Positions 9,315 through 17,776 of a DNA stretch of 64,000 bases are shown here, piece by piece (position 1 is the stretch's first letter; the number at the start of each line of letters is the position of its first letter). Below the pieces are notes generated by a model. It was not told the DNA's origin and made no database searches. It saw nothing but the letters and a program-made list of their open reading frames with translations. The translations under genes and the position numbers were made by a program. Origin of the DNA: Mesobacillus boroniphilus JCM 21738. GTDB taxonomy: Bacteria; Bacillota; Bacilli; Bacillales; Cytobacillaceae. Location: positions 1-64,000 of the forward strand of contig NZ_BAUW01000008.1 of assembly GCF_000517385.1 (NCBI RefSeq), given 5' to 3'.

Positions 9315-9518
9315 CTAGCTTTTATATTGCGGCTCTGCTAGTTCAAGCTGAGTTTTCCTATTTTGCAGGTCCGTTTTTATTTCTCCGACGACCAGCATCG
9401 TTTCGTGAAAGATTTTGCTTGCTTCTGGATTATTGGTATTCAGTGCCATAGAAGATAACTGCGCTTCTATCCCTTTTATCGTTGAAAGGACCTGGTTAAC
9501 ATCTGATGCAATTGTCAA
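9315..9518 (-). CDS. DUF1657 protein
   Basis: 67 residues from TTG at 9518, which is 8 bases after AGGAG; this start aligns the N-terminus (MTIASDVNQVLSTIKGIEA) with the next DUF1657 gene upstream. A GTG at 9527 lies too close to the ribosome site. The protein is two helices with the pattern QLSSMALNTNNPEASKIFH, characteristic of DUF1657, and ends EPQYKS. It ends 11 bases before the YetF-like gene and is surely co-transcribed with it. Confidence 0.85.
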   Translation of the reverse strand: MTIASDVNQVLSTIKGIEAQLSSMALNTNNPEASKIFHETMLVVGEIKTDLQNRKTQLELAEPQYKS

Positions 9519-9574
9519 TTTTTTCACTCCTATGTATAAGAAAAGGGCGGGTTCCCCCCTGCCTCCCTGACTTT

Positions 9575-9778
9575 TTACTGTTTGTATTGTGGTTCTTCTT
9601 GTTCAATTTCCTGCAGACGCGGTTGAATGCTATCTATAACTGCTTGAGTTTGTTGAGCAGCTGTCTGATATAGTTGTTTAGCTTGCTGATTATCTGTTCC
9701 AAGTGCAAATGTCTCCAAACTTGCTTGAGCACTCTTTAGACCAGCGATTGTTTGTTTTACTTGGGCTCCTACAGTCAT
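9575..9778 (-). CDS. DUF1657 protein
   Basis: 67 residues, ATG at 9778 behind GAAGGG. Helical, with SAQASLETFALGTDNQQAKQ and a C-terminal EPQYKQ matching its neighbour's EPQYKS, so the two are paralogues from tandem duplication. First gene of the three-gene DUF1657-DUF1657-YetF unit. Function unknown; linked by family association to spores. Confidence 0.88.
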   Translation of the reverse strand: MTVGAQVKQTIAGLKSAQASLETFALGTDNQQAKQLYQTAAQQTQAVIDSIQPRLQEIEQEEPQYKQ

Positions 9779-9906
9779 TATGGTCCCTTCTTTCTCAGAG
9801 TATTGGTACTGTTTTAGTATGGCAAGAGCGCAAAGAAATATGCCAGCTTAAATAGCTTCAAAATAGAAAAAGCCATTAGCATGCTTTTCGGCAAACCAAT
9901 GGCAGA

Positions 9907-10401
9907 TTATTCGGTATCATCGTGTACCATAATTCTTGTGTTATATAAAACGTAGCCATTTCCCCATTTAGCACGAATCTCCATTGCATAATCCCCAGTA
10001 GCAACATTCGACTCCTCAAGGTTTAATGGGTACCCTTTAAGTCCTTTATATGCGAGCTTTCCTGTATCCATTTCCCATAAATAACATTTCACAGAATCAG
10101 GTGATTGTTCGAATAACAGCCTGATCTTGTCGTCTTTCTCAACAATAATTGGATGAGAGTCTTTTACTAGTACAGCAGGGTCGGTATTCGTATCTGCCGA
10201 GGCAGTCCTTCCCCATTTCCTTAAGGAGTATGTTGCAGGCTTAACCTCCACAGTATGTTTGGCTACAACCATATCTAAGTCCGAAGGGACAGGTTTATAA
10301 GTGCTGTATATGCTCCAGCTGATGATGCACAATAAAATCAGAAATGACATGATTACCCACGGAACAGTCTTTTTCACCGTTATCCCCCACTTCCCGAACA
10401 C
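9907..10401 (-). CDS. Membrane-anchored hypothetical protein
   Basis: 164 residues. One N-terminal membrane segment (VPWVIMSFLILLCIISWSIY, about residues 14-33) and an extracytoplasmic domain of predicted beta structure (KIRLLFEQSPDSVKCYLWE, then GDYAMEIRAKWGNGYVLYN). The start codon at 10401 lies in a weak ribosome context; the next methionine is inside the membrane segment. No family recognised. It stands alone, upstream of and divergent from the radical SAM gene. Confidence 0.75.
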   Translation of the reverse strand: MFGKWGITVKKTVPWVIMSFLILLCIISWSIYSTYKPVPSDLDMVVAKHTVEVKPATYSLRKWGRTASADTNTDPAVLVKDSHPIIVEKDDKIRLLFEQSPDSVKCYLWEMDTGKLAYKGLKGYPLNLEESNVATGDYAMEIRAKWGNGYVLYNTRIMVHDDTE

Positions 10402-10624
10402 ACTAATTGCTCCCTTTATATAGACGGCGGGATGAGTGAAAAAGTTTCAAATTTTTCAGTTAATTTTATGTTCGATTATTTCTCTTCATCATTTAGGATT
10501 CCATCTTTACTTGGTTTAGTTTTTCCTGATTAAACCATTATCGTTATATGTAACATTCATTACATGCGAAAAGAATTTCTTACTTTATAATGAATAAATA
10601 ATTGATTAAAAGTTGGTGATGATT

Positions 10625-11786
10625 ATGCATGAAGTTCGATTCACTCAACCTGCGGGCGGCCATCCTGCTGGTATTGATTTTAATGAAAATCCATATATCG
10701 TTATCTGGGAAGTTACGAGGGCTTGCCAGCTTAAATGCTTGCATTGCAGAGCAGATGCTCAGAATAAGCCTGACCCATTGGAATTGACACCTGAAGAAGG
10801 CAAAAATCTGATCGATCAGATTTACGACATGGGGAATCCTATGCTTGTATTTACTGGTGGGGACTGTATGATGCGAGAAGATCTCTTTGACCTTGCGGAA
10901 TATGCAATTAAAAAAGGGATGCGCGTTTCAATGACCCCTAGCGCCACAGATAATGTGACGAAAGAAAAAATGCAAAGAGCTAAGGAAGTCGGACTTTCAA
11001 GATGGGCTTTCAGCTTGATGGGCCTACTCCTGAAATCCATGACCATTTTCGAGGCACTCCCGGATCGTTCGATCTTACAATTGAAAAAGTAAAATACCTG
11101 AACGATTTGAATATGCCTTTGCAGCTTAATACGGTTATTTCCCGCTACAATTATGAACATCTTGAACAGATGGCCGAATTGATGAAAGAACTCAAGGTAG
11201 TAATGTGGTACATCTTCCTGCTTGTACCAACAGGTCGGGGACAGCTGGATGCCTGCCTTACTCCAGCAGAACACGAAAAGGTATTCAGATGGCTTTATGA
11301 ACTAAGCAAAACCGCTCCATACGATATTAAAACCACTGCGGCTCAACATTATAGACGTGTAGTTTTCCAGCAAAAAGCACGAGAAAATAGGGTCAATAAA
11401 AATGAAGGAATTCATTATGAAGACACCTTAACTAAAGATATGGCCTCAGTGATTGATGGGTTAAAGCGAGCGCCTAAAGGAGTTAATGACGGTAACGGAT
11501 TTTTGTTTGTTTCCCATACCGGTGATGTCATGCCTTCAGGGCTGCTGCCACTGGTTGGCGGGAACGTCCGCGAAAAACCATTGGCTGAAATATATCGAAG
11601 CTCCCCTATTTTTAAAGACTTGCGGAGCCCTGACAAGTATAAGGCAAGTGCGGTGTATGTGAATTCCGCTTTGTTTGCGGTGGTTCACGCTCTAGAACTT
11701 ACGCGGTGACAGGTGACTATATGGAAAGCGAACCATTTTGTGTATATATTCCAGAAGCAATGAGGAAAAAGGAAACAAGTGTTTAA
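10625..11786 (+). CDS. Radical SAM/SPASM protein, TIGR04053-like, two frameshifts
   Basis: Start ATG at 10625 behind GGTGAT, which pairs with the 16S tail. The radical SAM cluster motif is CQLKCLHC near residue 36, followed by LVFTGGDCMMRED. Adding one base near 11016 joins SRWAFSLDGPTPEIHDHFRG; adding another near 11643 restores the C-terminal SPASM cysteines CGVCEFRFVCGGSRSR and the end SEPFCVYIPEAMRKK. The reconstructed length is 387 residues. The layout and motifs match the AhbD/NirJ-related family known as TIGR04053, whose substrate I do not know. Two [4Fe-4S] clusters are expected. It stands alone with its own terminator. Confidence 0.88.
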
Positions 11787-11792
11787 AATCTC

Positions 11793-11819
11793 CAGCTCCA
11801 TATTTTGGAGCTGTTTTTT
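11793..11819 (+). terminator. Intrinsic terminator
   Basis: CAGCTCCA and TGGAGCTG around a five-base loop, followed by six T, seven bases after the radical SAM stop. Confidence 0.9.
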
Positions 11820-11929
11820 ATTTCAATCATTTTTGACACTTTCATGACAACGCAAAAACTGTGACATAAAGCACGGCATCCAGCATCATTCAGGTTTTAC
11901 AATAAAACTAACGAAAGGATGGTGCAAAA

Positions 11930-12226
11930 ATGACAATCAAGATTGATCAAAATGCATTCAAATGGTTTGAACAGGAATTCGATACACCAAAACCGTTTCA
12001 CATCCGCCTTTACCCTCAATATGCCGGGTTTGGCGACAAGAACAAAGGCTATAGCCTGGCATTTTCCCTTGAAGCACCTGCCATTGCCGCTGAACAGCAA
12101 GAGATTGATGGAATTACCTTTTTTGTCGAAGCAAACGATACATGGTTTTTTGACGAGACAGATGTAGAACTGAAGTTAAGCGACACCTCTGGTGAAATTT
12201 TCGCTAATTATATTGAACACAACTGA
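11930..12226 (+). CDS. HesB/YneR-family protein
   Basis: 98 residues with ATG behind GAAAGGATGG. It has the HesB/IscA-like fold sequence (FHIRLYPQYAGFGDKNKGY, then GITFFVEANDTWFFDE), but lacks the three conserved cysteines of A-type iron-sulfur carriers, as usual for the YneR branch. A role in cluster assembly therefore cannot be assumed. It stands alone between two terminators. Confidence 0.88.
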   Translation: MTIKIDQNAFKWFEQEFDTPKPFHIRLYPQYAGFGDKNKGYSLAFSLEAPAIAAEQQEIDGITFFVEANDTWFFDETDVELKLSDTSGEIFANYIEHN

Positions 12227-12234
12227 ACCTAATG

Positions 12235-12260
12235 GAGTCCCTGGTATTATCCAGGGACTC
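12235..12260. terminator. Bidirectional terminator between yneR-like gene and argS
   Basis: GAGTCCCTGG and CCAGGGACTC form a 10-bp stem around a short loop, followed by TTTTT on the plus strand and preceded by sequence that serves argS on the minus strand. Confidence 0.85.
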
Positions 12261-12263
12261 TTT

Positions 12264-13968
12264 TTACATTTCCTTCGGTGTTTTAATGCCCAGCAATCTA
12301 AGTCCTTCTTCAAGAACAATGCTAACAGAATGAACCAACTGGAGTCGGGCATTTCTTTCTGCATCATCTTCAAGTATCCGGACTTCTCCGTAGTATTTAT
12401 TAAAAGCCTGTGACAGGTTTAGGACATATTTAGCAATCAGGGATGGATCATTTTTCTCGACCGCTCTCTTGATTGTATCAGGAAATACTTGAAGTTCTGT
12501 TATCACTGGCCATTCATTATCAGCAGCCAAATTGACGTCACCATTGTATGCTTCAAATGCCCCCTTCCTCAACAATGACTGTGCCCGGGCATTTGTATAT
12601 TGAACATATGGTCCTGTTTCGCCTTCGACTTTTAGCATCTCTTCAAGGGAAAACTCAATATCATTCATGCGGAAATTTTTAAGGTCATGAAAAACAACGG
12701 CACCGGTTCCGACCATTACAGCAATATCTGTCTTATTGGCCAAAGAAGGATTTTTATTTTCTATATTCTTTTTCGCCAACTGAATGGAATCTTGGAGAAC
12801 ATTTTCTAACAAAACGACCTTGCCTTTTCTTGTGGACATTTTTTTGCCGTCCTTTAACATCATTCCAAATGGAATATGTGTAATACCACTCGCCCATGGA
12901 AAGTCCATCTTTGCAAGCACTGCTTTTATCTGTTTAAAGTGAAGGGTTTGCTCGTTACCCACCACATATAATGACTTCACAAAAGAATATTCTTCGAATC
13001 TGTACTTGGCTGCAGCTAAATCCCGCGTAGCGTATAAAGTGGCGCCATCCGATTTTTTTATAAGACATGGAGGAAGTTCATTATCATCTAATTTGACTAC
13101 TTGAGCCCCATCAGAATCTTCAAGCAGTCCCTTTTCTCTTAGCATCTTCACGATTGGTCCCATTTTATCATTATAGAAAGCTTCTCCAGCATATGAATCG
13201 AACTCAATTCCCATAAGGTCGTAAATCTTTTTTAAATTCCTTCAATGATTCATCCTTGAACCATTTCCAAAGCTCTAGTGCTTCAGCATCACCATTTTCC
13301 AGGCGTCTGAACCAGTCGCGGCCCTCTTGTTCAAGCTGTGGCTGGCTTTCAACGGCTTCATGAAATTTTATATACAGTGCAAGCAGCTCCTGTATTGGTT
13401 CAGCCTTCACATTTTCCTCAGTGCCCCAAAGCTTATATGCCGTGATGAGCTTGCCAAATTGAGTTCCCCAGTCTCCTAAATGGTTGATTTTCACTGGCTT
13501 GTATCCACATTTTTCATAAATAAGCGAAAGTGAATTCCCGATAACCGTTGACCGCAGATGGCCCATGGAAAATGGCTTGGCGATATTTGGCGAGGAAAGA
13601 TCAATTGTTACAGTCTGACTTTCACCAAGGTCAAGGTCACCATAATGATTCTTTTTTTGCCGTATTTCATTTAAAAGTTCTTTGGTGACGTTTGCCTTAT
13701 TTAAAAACGCATTTAAATAACCGCCAACTGCTTCAAAACGATTAAATGACCCATCGACTTCGACCTGGCTTTGCAATCGTGAACTTAGATCTTTGGCAAT
13801 ATCAGCTGGTGGCTTTCTCATCGTTTTCACCAGTTGGAAACATGGGAAAGCCAAGTCCCCCTGGTGCAAAAATTTGGGTTTCTCAATTAACCTCTCTATT
13901 TCATTACAAGTAAGAAGCCCATCTATCTCGGCAGCAAGCAATTCTGAATACATTTTTACATATTTCAT
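12264..13968 (-). CDS. argS: Arginyl-tRNA synthetase, one frameshift
   Basis: Class I enzyme that charges tRNA-Arg. Landmarks: the Arg-specific N-terminal domain, the HIGH-type signature SSPNIAKPFSMGHLRST near residue 125, DLAAAKYRFEE, and a C-terminal anticodon-binding domain ending LGIKTPKEM. The frame breaks near 13225 in a run of six A; with five A it reads FKKIYDLMGIEFDSYAGEAF without interruption, giving 567 residues. A true break in an essential gene would be lethal unless a second argS exists, so this is strong evidence for homopolymer error in the data. The ATG at 13968 is preceded by a GGGGG-containing ribosome site and the T-box leader. Confidence 0.95.
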
Positions 13969-13991
13969 TAGAAAGCCCCCTATATAAAATA

Positions 13992-14230
13992 CAAAAAACT
14001 CCCGTCTCTATATAAGAGACGAGAGTTTATCCCGCGGTACCACTCAAATTGTTCCACACTAAGGAACCTGCTTTCTTTGATAACGGGTAAATCCCGGCCG
14101 GCCCTACATCCGTTCAGGCAAGCATCTCAAAAGTGCGCTTCATTATTCTCCCACACCAGGCTTCCACCGTCCCTGGCTCGCTGAAGCAAACAAAGAATAA
14201 TTACTCTCTTCATCATCGATTAGATATTTT
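13992..14230 (-). promoter_or_regulatory. T-box leader of argS
   Basis: The minus strand carries the T-box core AGTGGTACCGCGGGA at about 14031-14045, followed directly by a terminator (ACTCTCGTCTC and GAGACGGGAGT with a T-run). Upstream is a stem I-like region with GAAGCGCACTTTTGAG. The CGC at 14135-14137 is a good candidate specifier codon (Arg), matching the downstream gene. Uncharged tRNA-Arg would stabilise the antiterminator and allow read-through. Confidence 0.92.
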
Positions 14231-14293
14231 TACCATTATAAACAACCACTATGTCATTTTGCAATCATTATTTTAGGTATTATTTTAAATTAA

Positions 14294-14765
14294 CTATTTA
14301 ACTTTTAATCCTGTGCTGAATTCTTGGATGGATCGATTGAAATCATCATGCTTTTCAACATAGTTGCCGCTGGTATAGTCCCCTATTACTTTCCGCCAGA
14401 AGTTCCTTGCCGGTTCATTTTTCTCTACCTGGGTGATACTCCATGTTCCAGGGAATTGATCAAATAGCTTAAAAGCAGCAATTTTGCCGAATCCTCTCCG
14501 GTAAAATTTCTCATGATAAAAAACTCAAGGATTACATTGGGGTCTCCGCTTTCGACCATTGCAAAACCTGCCAGTTCCCCATCATGCATGATAAAAAAGC
14601 ATGTAAATCCACTTCAGCCCAATATGGTTTTAAATCAAATGGAGCAAAGCTTCCATTCACTTCAAGCTTGATATCCTGAAAGACTGTAAATTCGTAAATA
14701 TAAAATTGAATTAAATTTTGAAGAATTTGTTCCTCATCTTGTTTCACACGCACTAAATCAATCAC
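14294..14765 (-). CDS. GNAT acetyltransferase, two frameshifts
   Basis: Reads as three overlapping frames that join, with one base added near 14598 and one near 14492, into 157 residues. The pieces are MIDLVRVKQDEEQILQNLIQ to AEVDLHAF, then FIMHDGELAGFAMVESGD to FFIMRNFTGEDS, then KIAAFKLFDQFPGTWSITQV to the end. The pattern is that of COG5628-type predicted acetyltransferases: an IMHDGELAGF beta hairpin, an FFIMRNFTG motif and EKNEPARNFWRKV near the end. Substrate unknown. It stands alone upstream of the argS T-box. Confidence 0.8.
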
Positions 14766-14844
14766 AGAGATTCCCCTTGTTTCAAGATATATATAAGAAT
14801 TCGGCTACTTATCATTAAATCCTTTTTCTCCTAAGAAAGTCTTT

Positions 14845-15060
14845 TTACTCTTCGCTGTTAGGATATGAATAATGGTAGGTTATTTCTTTATCTTTTAATG
14901 AAATTTCAACTATTTCTGAACCATCTGTGGATTCTAATGTGTACGATGAACCCCCACCCTTGATTTGCTTCCATAAACCTGTTGAAATGATATTTTCGAT
15001 ATAATCTTTAAAGCGTTGAGGTACTCCTTGATCCCAAACATATTTTTCTGTATCACCCAT
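14845..15060 (-). CDS. Hypothetical protein, 71 residues
   Basis: ATG at 15060 lies four bases after the stop of the anti-sigma-like gene, with no clear ribosome site, so translation would depend on coupling. The product (MGDTEKYVWDQGVPQRFK and so on) has alternating polar strands (SSYTLESTDGSEIVEISLKD) and no membrane segment. No family recognised. It could be the third gene of the sigma/anti-sigma operon. Confidence 0.6.
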   Translation of the reverse strand: MGDTEKYVWDQGVPQRFKDYIENIISTGLWKQIKGGGSSYTLESTDGSEIVEISLKDKEITYHYSYPNSEE

Positions 15061-15064
15061 AAGC

Positions 15065-15751
15065 TTAATTGCTTATGCCAACAGGATAAGGGAGACTTCC
15101 GTAGCCATGGGTAACATAAAGCTGCTCGTCATGCCGATAGGGTTTAGGCTCGATGAAGTTTAATGATGAAATGACCTGGAAAATTTCAGCGTATTCAAGT
15201 TTTGGGTAATCGAAGCTGAAATGCAATGTTTCCTTTCCGGCTTTGACGAAAAAATGGTAGCGGAGGCTAACATCCATCATTTTGACGTGTTCGATATATA
15301 ATGATGTTGGATAAGGAAAGTTCACCATCTCTTTTGCCATATTCATAGCGCTCGTATTGATGATTTTATTCTTCTCTCCATCAGTTACAAACTTAGCCAT
15401 TCCTACTTGTTCAGGGTTGCCTTTTTCAAAAAATGCATAACCCTCTTCGTTCTTTTCGCTATATATACTTCCTAAACTCCAATTGAGACTGAATTCATTA
15501 ACTGCTTGCGATTGTCCTGCTCCATCGGGAGATTGATAATGTTGTTGTAACTGGATGAGCAGACCTGCCGAGAGGATTACAAATATTGCTGTTAATATAA
15601 CATTTTTCAACTCGAATATTTTATGTTTTACATTAAAACCAGCTTGAGCACGAATCGAGGACCTGATTTTACTTCTCATCCTGTCTCTTTCATCTTCTCC
15701 CGGGGTAACTGATCTTAGGGCAGCCCAATTTCGTTCAGAAGGTTTCTTCAA
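15065..15751 (-). CDS. Probable anti-sigma factor, single-pass membrane protein
   Basis: 228 residues. A basic, helical cytoplasmic N-terminus (about residues 1-45) is followed by one membrane segment (NVILTAIFVILSAGLLIQL, about residues 50-68) and an outside domain. The start is TTG at 15751, which overlaps the last 17 bases of the ECF sigma gene, so the two are translationally coupled. This topology and position match RsiX/RsiM-type anti-sigma factors; no sequence family was recognised, so the assignment rests on context. Confidence 0.7.
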   Translation of the reverse strand: MKKPSERNWAALRSVTPGEDERDRMRSKIRSSIRAQAGFNVKHKIFELKNVILTAIFVILSAGLLIQLQQHYQSPDGAGQSQAVNEFSLNWSLGSIYSEKNEEGYAFFEKGNPEQVGMAKFVTDGEKNKIINTSAMNMAKEMVNFPYPTSLYIEHVKMMDVSLRYHFFVKAGKETLHFSFDYPKLEYAEIFQVISSLNFIEPKPYRHDEQLYVTHGYGSLPYPVGISN

Positions 15752-16333
15752 AGTATTCGCTCCCTTCCACTACATCCATTTTCTTTAATGCAGCTAATCC
15801 CCTTGACAAAGTCTTTCTGATTTTTGATTCCGACCAACCCAGGATTTCGGAGATTTCCTTAGTGGAACACTCTTCAACCTTTTTCAAAGTAATCACAAGC
15901 CGGTAGTCTGGTTTAAGCTGTTGGATCGCACCCAGTGTTCTCTCTATCGTATCCCGGTGTTCAATATACTGTTCAATGTTAAAAGGTGACTGTGTCTCTG
16001 GGACGTTTGCAAATAATGAAAAAAACTCTTTCTTTTTCTCTTGCGTATTTCATCTATTACGAGATGTTTTGCTATACTAAAAAGCCAGGTTTTCACGTTC
16101 GTTCTATTTTCGAATTTCTCATAGGACATATAGGCACGTAAAAAAGTGTCATGTACCAAGTCCTCACAGCATTGACGGTCTCCCATCATGTAAAAAATAA
16201 AGCGGTAAATATCTTTATAAAACATCTCATACCATTCCATTACCTGTTGTTCTTTAACATTTTCTTTTATTTCCCCCACCTCATTCCCGCTCTCTATACA
16301 ATAAGTCGAATCTAATTGTAAAGTGTGACACAT
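15735..16333 (-). CDS. ECF-type RNA polymerase sigma factor, one frameshift
   Basis: Sigma-70 region 2 is seen as YRFIFYMMGDRQCCEDLVHD followed by FLRAYMSYEKFENRTNVKTW; region 4 as LKPDYRLVITLKKVEECSTK followed by EISEILGWSESKIRKTLSRG. The two are in different frames, joined by adding one T to a seven-T run near 16024 (FFHYLQ becomes FFSLFANVPETQ). The start is uncertain: the first ATG (16333) gives 199 residues, but an ATG nearer the conserved MEWYEMFYKD would be more typical and has only a weak ribosome site. It is paired with the anti-sigma-like gene downstream. Target genes unknown. Confidence 0.85.
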
Positions 16334-16358
16334 TATTAGGTGCTTTTTTCATTATAAA

Positions 16359-16399
16359 ATAAAAATGAGCCCTCATCTTATTAGATAAGGACTCATTTT
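16359..16399 (-). terminator. Terminator after the OsmC-family gene
   Basis: AAAATGAG and CTCATTTT outer stem with an inner CTTAT/ATAAG; the T-run is on the minus strand directly after the stop codon at 16401. Confidence 0.85.
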
Positions 16400-16400
16400 A

Positions 16401-16871
16401 CTAGTATTCTTCGATTTCCCAGGTATGTGTGAACTGGATGCAGCCCTTAAGTGTTTGTGCAACCGGACATCCTTGTTCAAAGACGTTCAATGCTCTTTCA
16501 GCAGCTTCACTTTTTCCTGCTGGGACCTTCAATTCATAGTGACAACTGATTTTCGTGATTTTAAGGACTCCCTCCGGTGCTTCAATTGTTCCTTGGACTT
16601 TAGCCATGACTTTATCAGGTGAAGTTGGTATTTTACGCGCCTCCAGCGCGCCAGATAGGGTTCCAACCAGTCAGCCGCCTGCTGCAGCAACAATATGGTC
16701 AAGCGTGGAAGGATATTCTATTTCTGGATTTACACCATAGAACTGCTTTACTCCGCCATGGACTCCAAAAACCAAAGGCTCACTAAATCCATCAATATAA
16801 GCCTCTCTTATCTTATTTGGGGTATCTTTTTGAATCACTGTTATCTTCGTTAAGGCGATTGGCTCAGACAA
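16401..16871 (-). CDS. OsmC/YhfA-family peroxiredoxin-like protein, probable selenoprotein (TGA = Sec67)
   Basis: Start TTG at 16871 behind AAGGAGGGAT. The reading frame runs 156 residues with a single in-frame TGA at 16671-16673, codon 67, and needs no frame shift on either side. The sequence reads DHIVAAAGG-(TGA)-LVGTLSGALEARK. In OsmC proteins this position is the peroxidatic Cys; the second, resolving Cys is present in FEQGCPVAQTLKG near residue 135. A hairpin follows the TGA at the correct distance (separate entry), and selB is encoded 3.5 kb away. The family reduces organic peroxides. A Cys-to-stop point mutation or a base error is the alternative, but is less likely given the hairpin and the second case at 19187. 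Confidence 0.85.
16635..16651 (-). promoter_or_regulatory. Bacterial SECIS-like hairpin of the OsmC-family gene
   Basis: On the mRNA, GCGCGC pairs with GCGCGU around the five-base loop UGGAG. The loop covers bases +26 to +30 after the UGA, the same spacing as the hairpin in the thioredoxin-like gene. An outer GUUGG/CCAAC pairing may extend the stem. Confidence 0.75.
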
Positions 16872-17073
16872 TTATACGATCCCTCCTTAGTTTTCTAACT
16901 TCAACATATAAGAAAGCTTTCTGATTATCAAACATTTGCCTACAGGTTTTATAAATAGGCAGCCCGAATTCACTAATCTATGATACAAGCTGATGCTCGT
17001 CCGATATTTTCACATAAGATGTTCTTGTAAGGTTCGGATCTTACCTATCTTCTTCAAGGAAGGGGGTGAAGAG

Positions 17074-17211
17074 ATGTTAATTACTGCGATTGTCGTTCTT
17101 TTGCTGGCACTTGCTTTGGTAGTTGCGATCTTGTTGGGTCAGGACGCTCTAGCTGATGTCCTTTACACTTGCATCGGTGAAGTAATTGCTGTAGAAAACG
17201 GTGCTGCATAA
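17074..17211 (+). CDS. Small hydrophobic membrane peptide, 45 residues
   Basis: ATG at 17074 behind AAGGAAGGGGGTGAAGAG, a very strong ribosome site. The product is a single membrane helix (LITAIVVLLLALALVVAILL) followed by a short polar tail (GQDALADVLYTCIGEVIAVE) with one Cys. No family recognised. Small peptides of this shape can be membrane-active toxins or regulatory membrane proteins, but nothing here decides. A strong palindrome and the coiled-coil gene follow. Confidence 0.7.
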   Translation: MLITAIVVLLLALALVVAILLGQDALADVLYTCIGEVIAVENGAA

Positions 17212-17250
17212 TCTCTTCAAGAGATTTGAGACCTGAAGTTCCTTACAGTC

Positions 17251-17281
17251 TCTCCGGCTATACCGGTATATGCCGGGGAGA
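17251..17281 (+). promoter_or_regulatory. Strong palindromic hairpin between two small genes
   Basis: TCTCCGGC...GCCGGGGAGA encloses the perfect palindrome TATACCGGTATA. There is no T-run, so it is not a plain terminator. It may be an RNA processing or stability structure, or an operator 30 bases ahead of the ATG at 17312. Confidence 0.6.
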
Positions 17282-17311
17282 TCTTACTTATAGACAGAAA
17301 GGGTGTATCAA

Positions 17312-17729
17312 ATGAATGAGAAAGAAGTAAAGCCACATATTGAAGATTTAAAGAAAGATCCGACATTAAATGAAATACTTAATTTTACCCAGGGAATCTT
17401 TAAGAAATTACCCGAAAACGATAAGGTAACCGATAACAGTAAAGCAGATAAGGATAGTCAATTGAATGCAGAAACACTCAACTCCCTGGTGACTGCTGCA
17501 CAAAGTTTTATAAATCCAACTACTCTATCATTTCTCTCAAAGACCTTAAATCAATCAGAAATTAAAGAAAAGATTCTAACCCTACTAGCTTAAACATAAG
17601 GTCGAACAGCTCACAGCTGAATTGAGCGAAGTAAAAGAAGGCTTGAATGAAGCCAAAACTCAGTTATCAGAGAAAATTAAACGTTTGGAAGAACTAGTCC
17701 AATACCTTAAACGCCGCAGGAGACGGTAA
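17312..17729 (+). CDS. Hypothetical coiled-coil protein with basic tail, one frameshift
   Basis: ATG at 17312 behind AAAGGGTG. The first part (MNEKEVKPHIEDLKKDPTLN to QSEIKEKILTLLA) runs into a stop near 17593. The adjoining frame continues KHKVEQLTAELSEVKEGLNE and ends QYLKRRRRR. Removing one base joins them into 138 residues: a helical N-terminus and a long C-terminal coiled coil of Leu/Glu heptads with a five-Arg tail. No family recognised. A real short protein plus untranslated remnant is the alternative. Confidence 0.6.
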
Positions 17730-17744
17730 GTAAATAGAGTCCTT

Positions 17745-17776
17745 CATTTTCAATATATGAAGAACTCTATTTTTGT
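17745..17776 (+). terminator. Intrinsic terminator
   Basis: An imperfect stem of AGAGTCCTTCAT and ATGAAGAACTCT followed by ATTTTTG, after the coiled-coil gene. Confidence 0.65.

Noticed and set aside
9868-9905. Terminator after the 9907 gene
   Set aside because: GCCATT/AATGGC is short with a long loop and no clear T-run.
10625-11786. Radical SAM gene as a recoded or split gene
   Set aside because: Both breaks are single-base slips, not in-frame stops, and fit the window-wide error pattern.
11930-12226. HesB-like selenoprotein
   Set aside because: HesB-like selenoproteins exist, but this frame has no TGA and no Cys at the conserved positions.
15944-16333. Truncated sigma factor as a regulatory decoy
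   Set aside because: The break is in a seven-T run, and region 4 follows intact in the next frame, so an error explains it.
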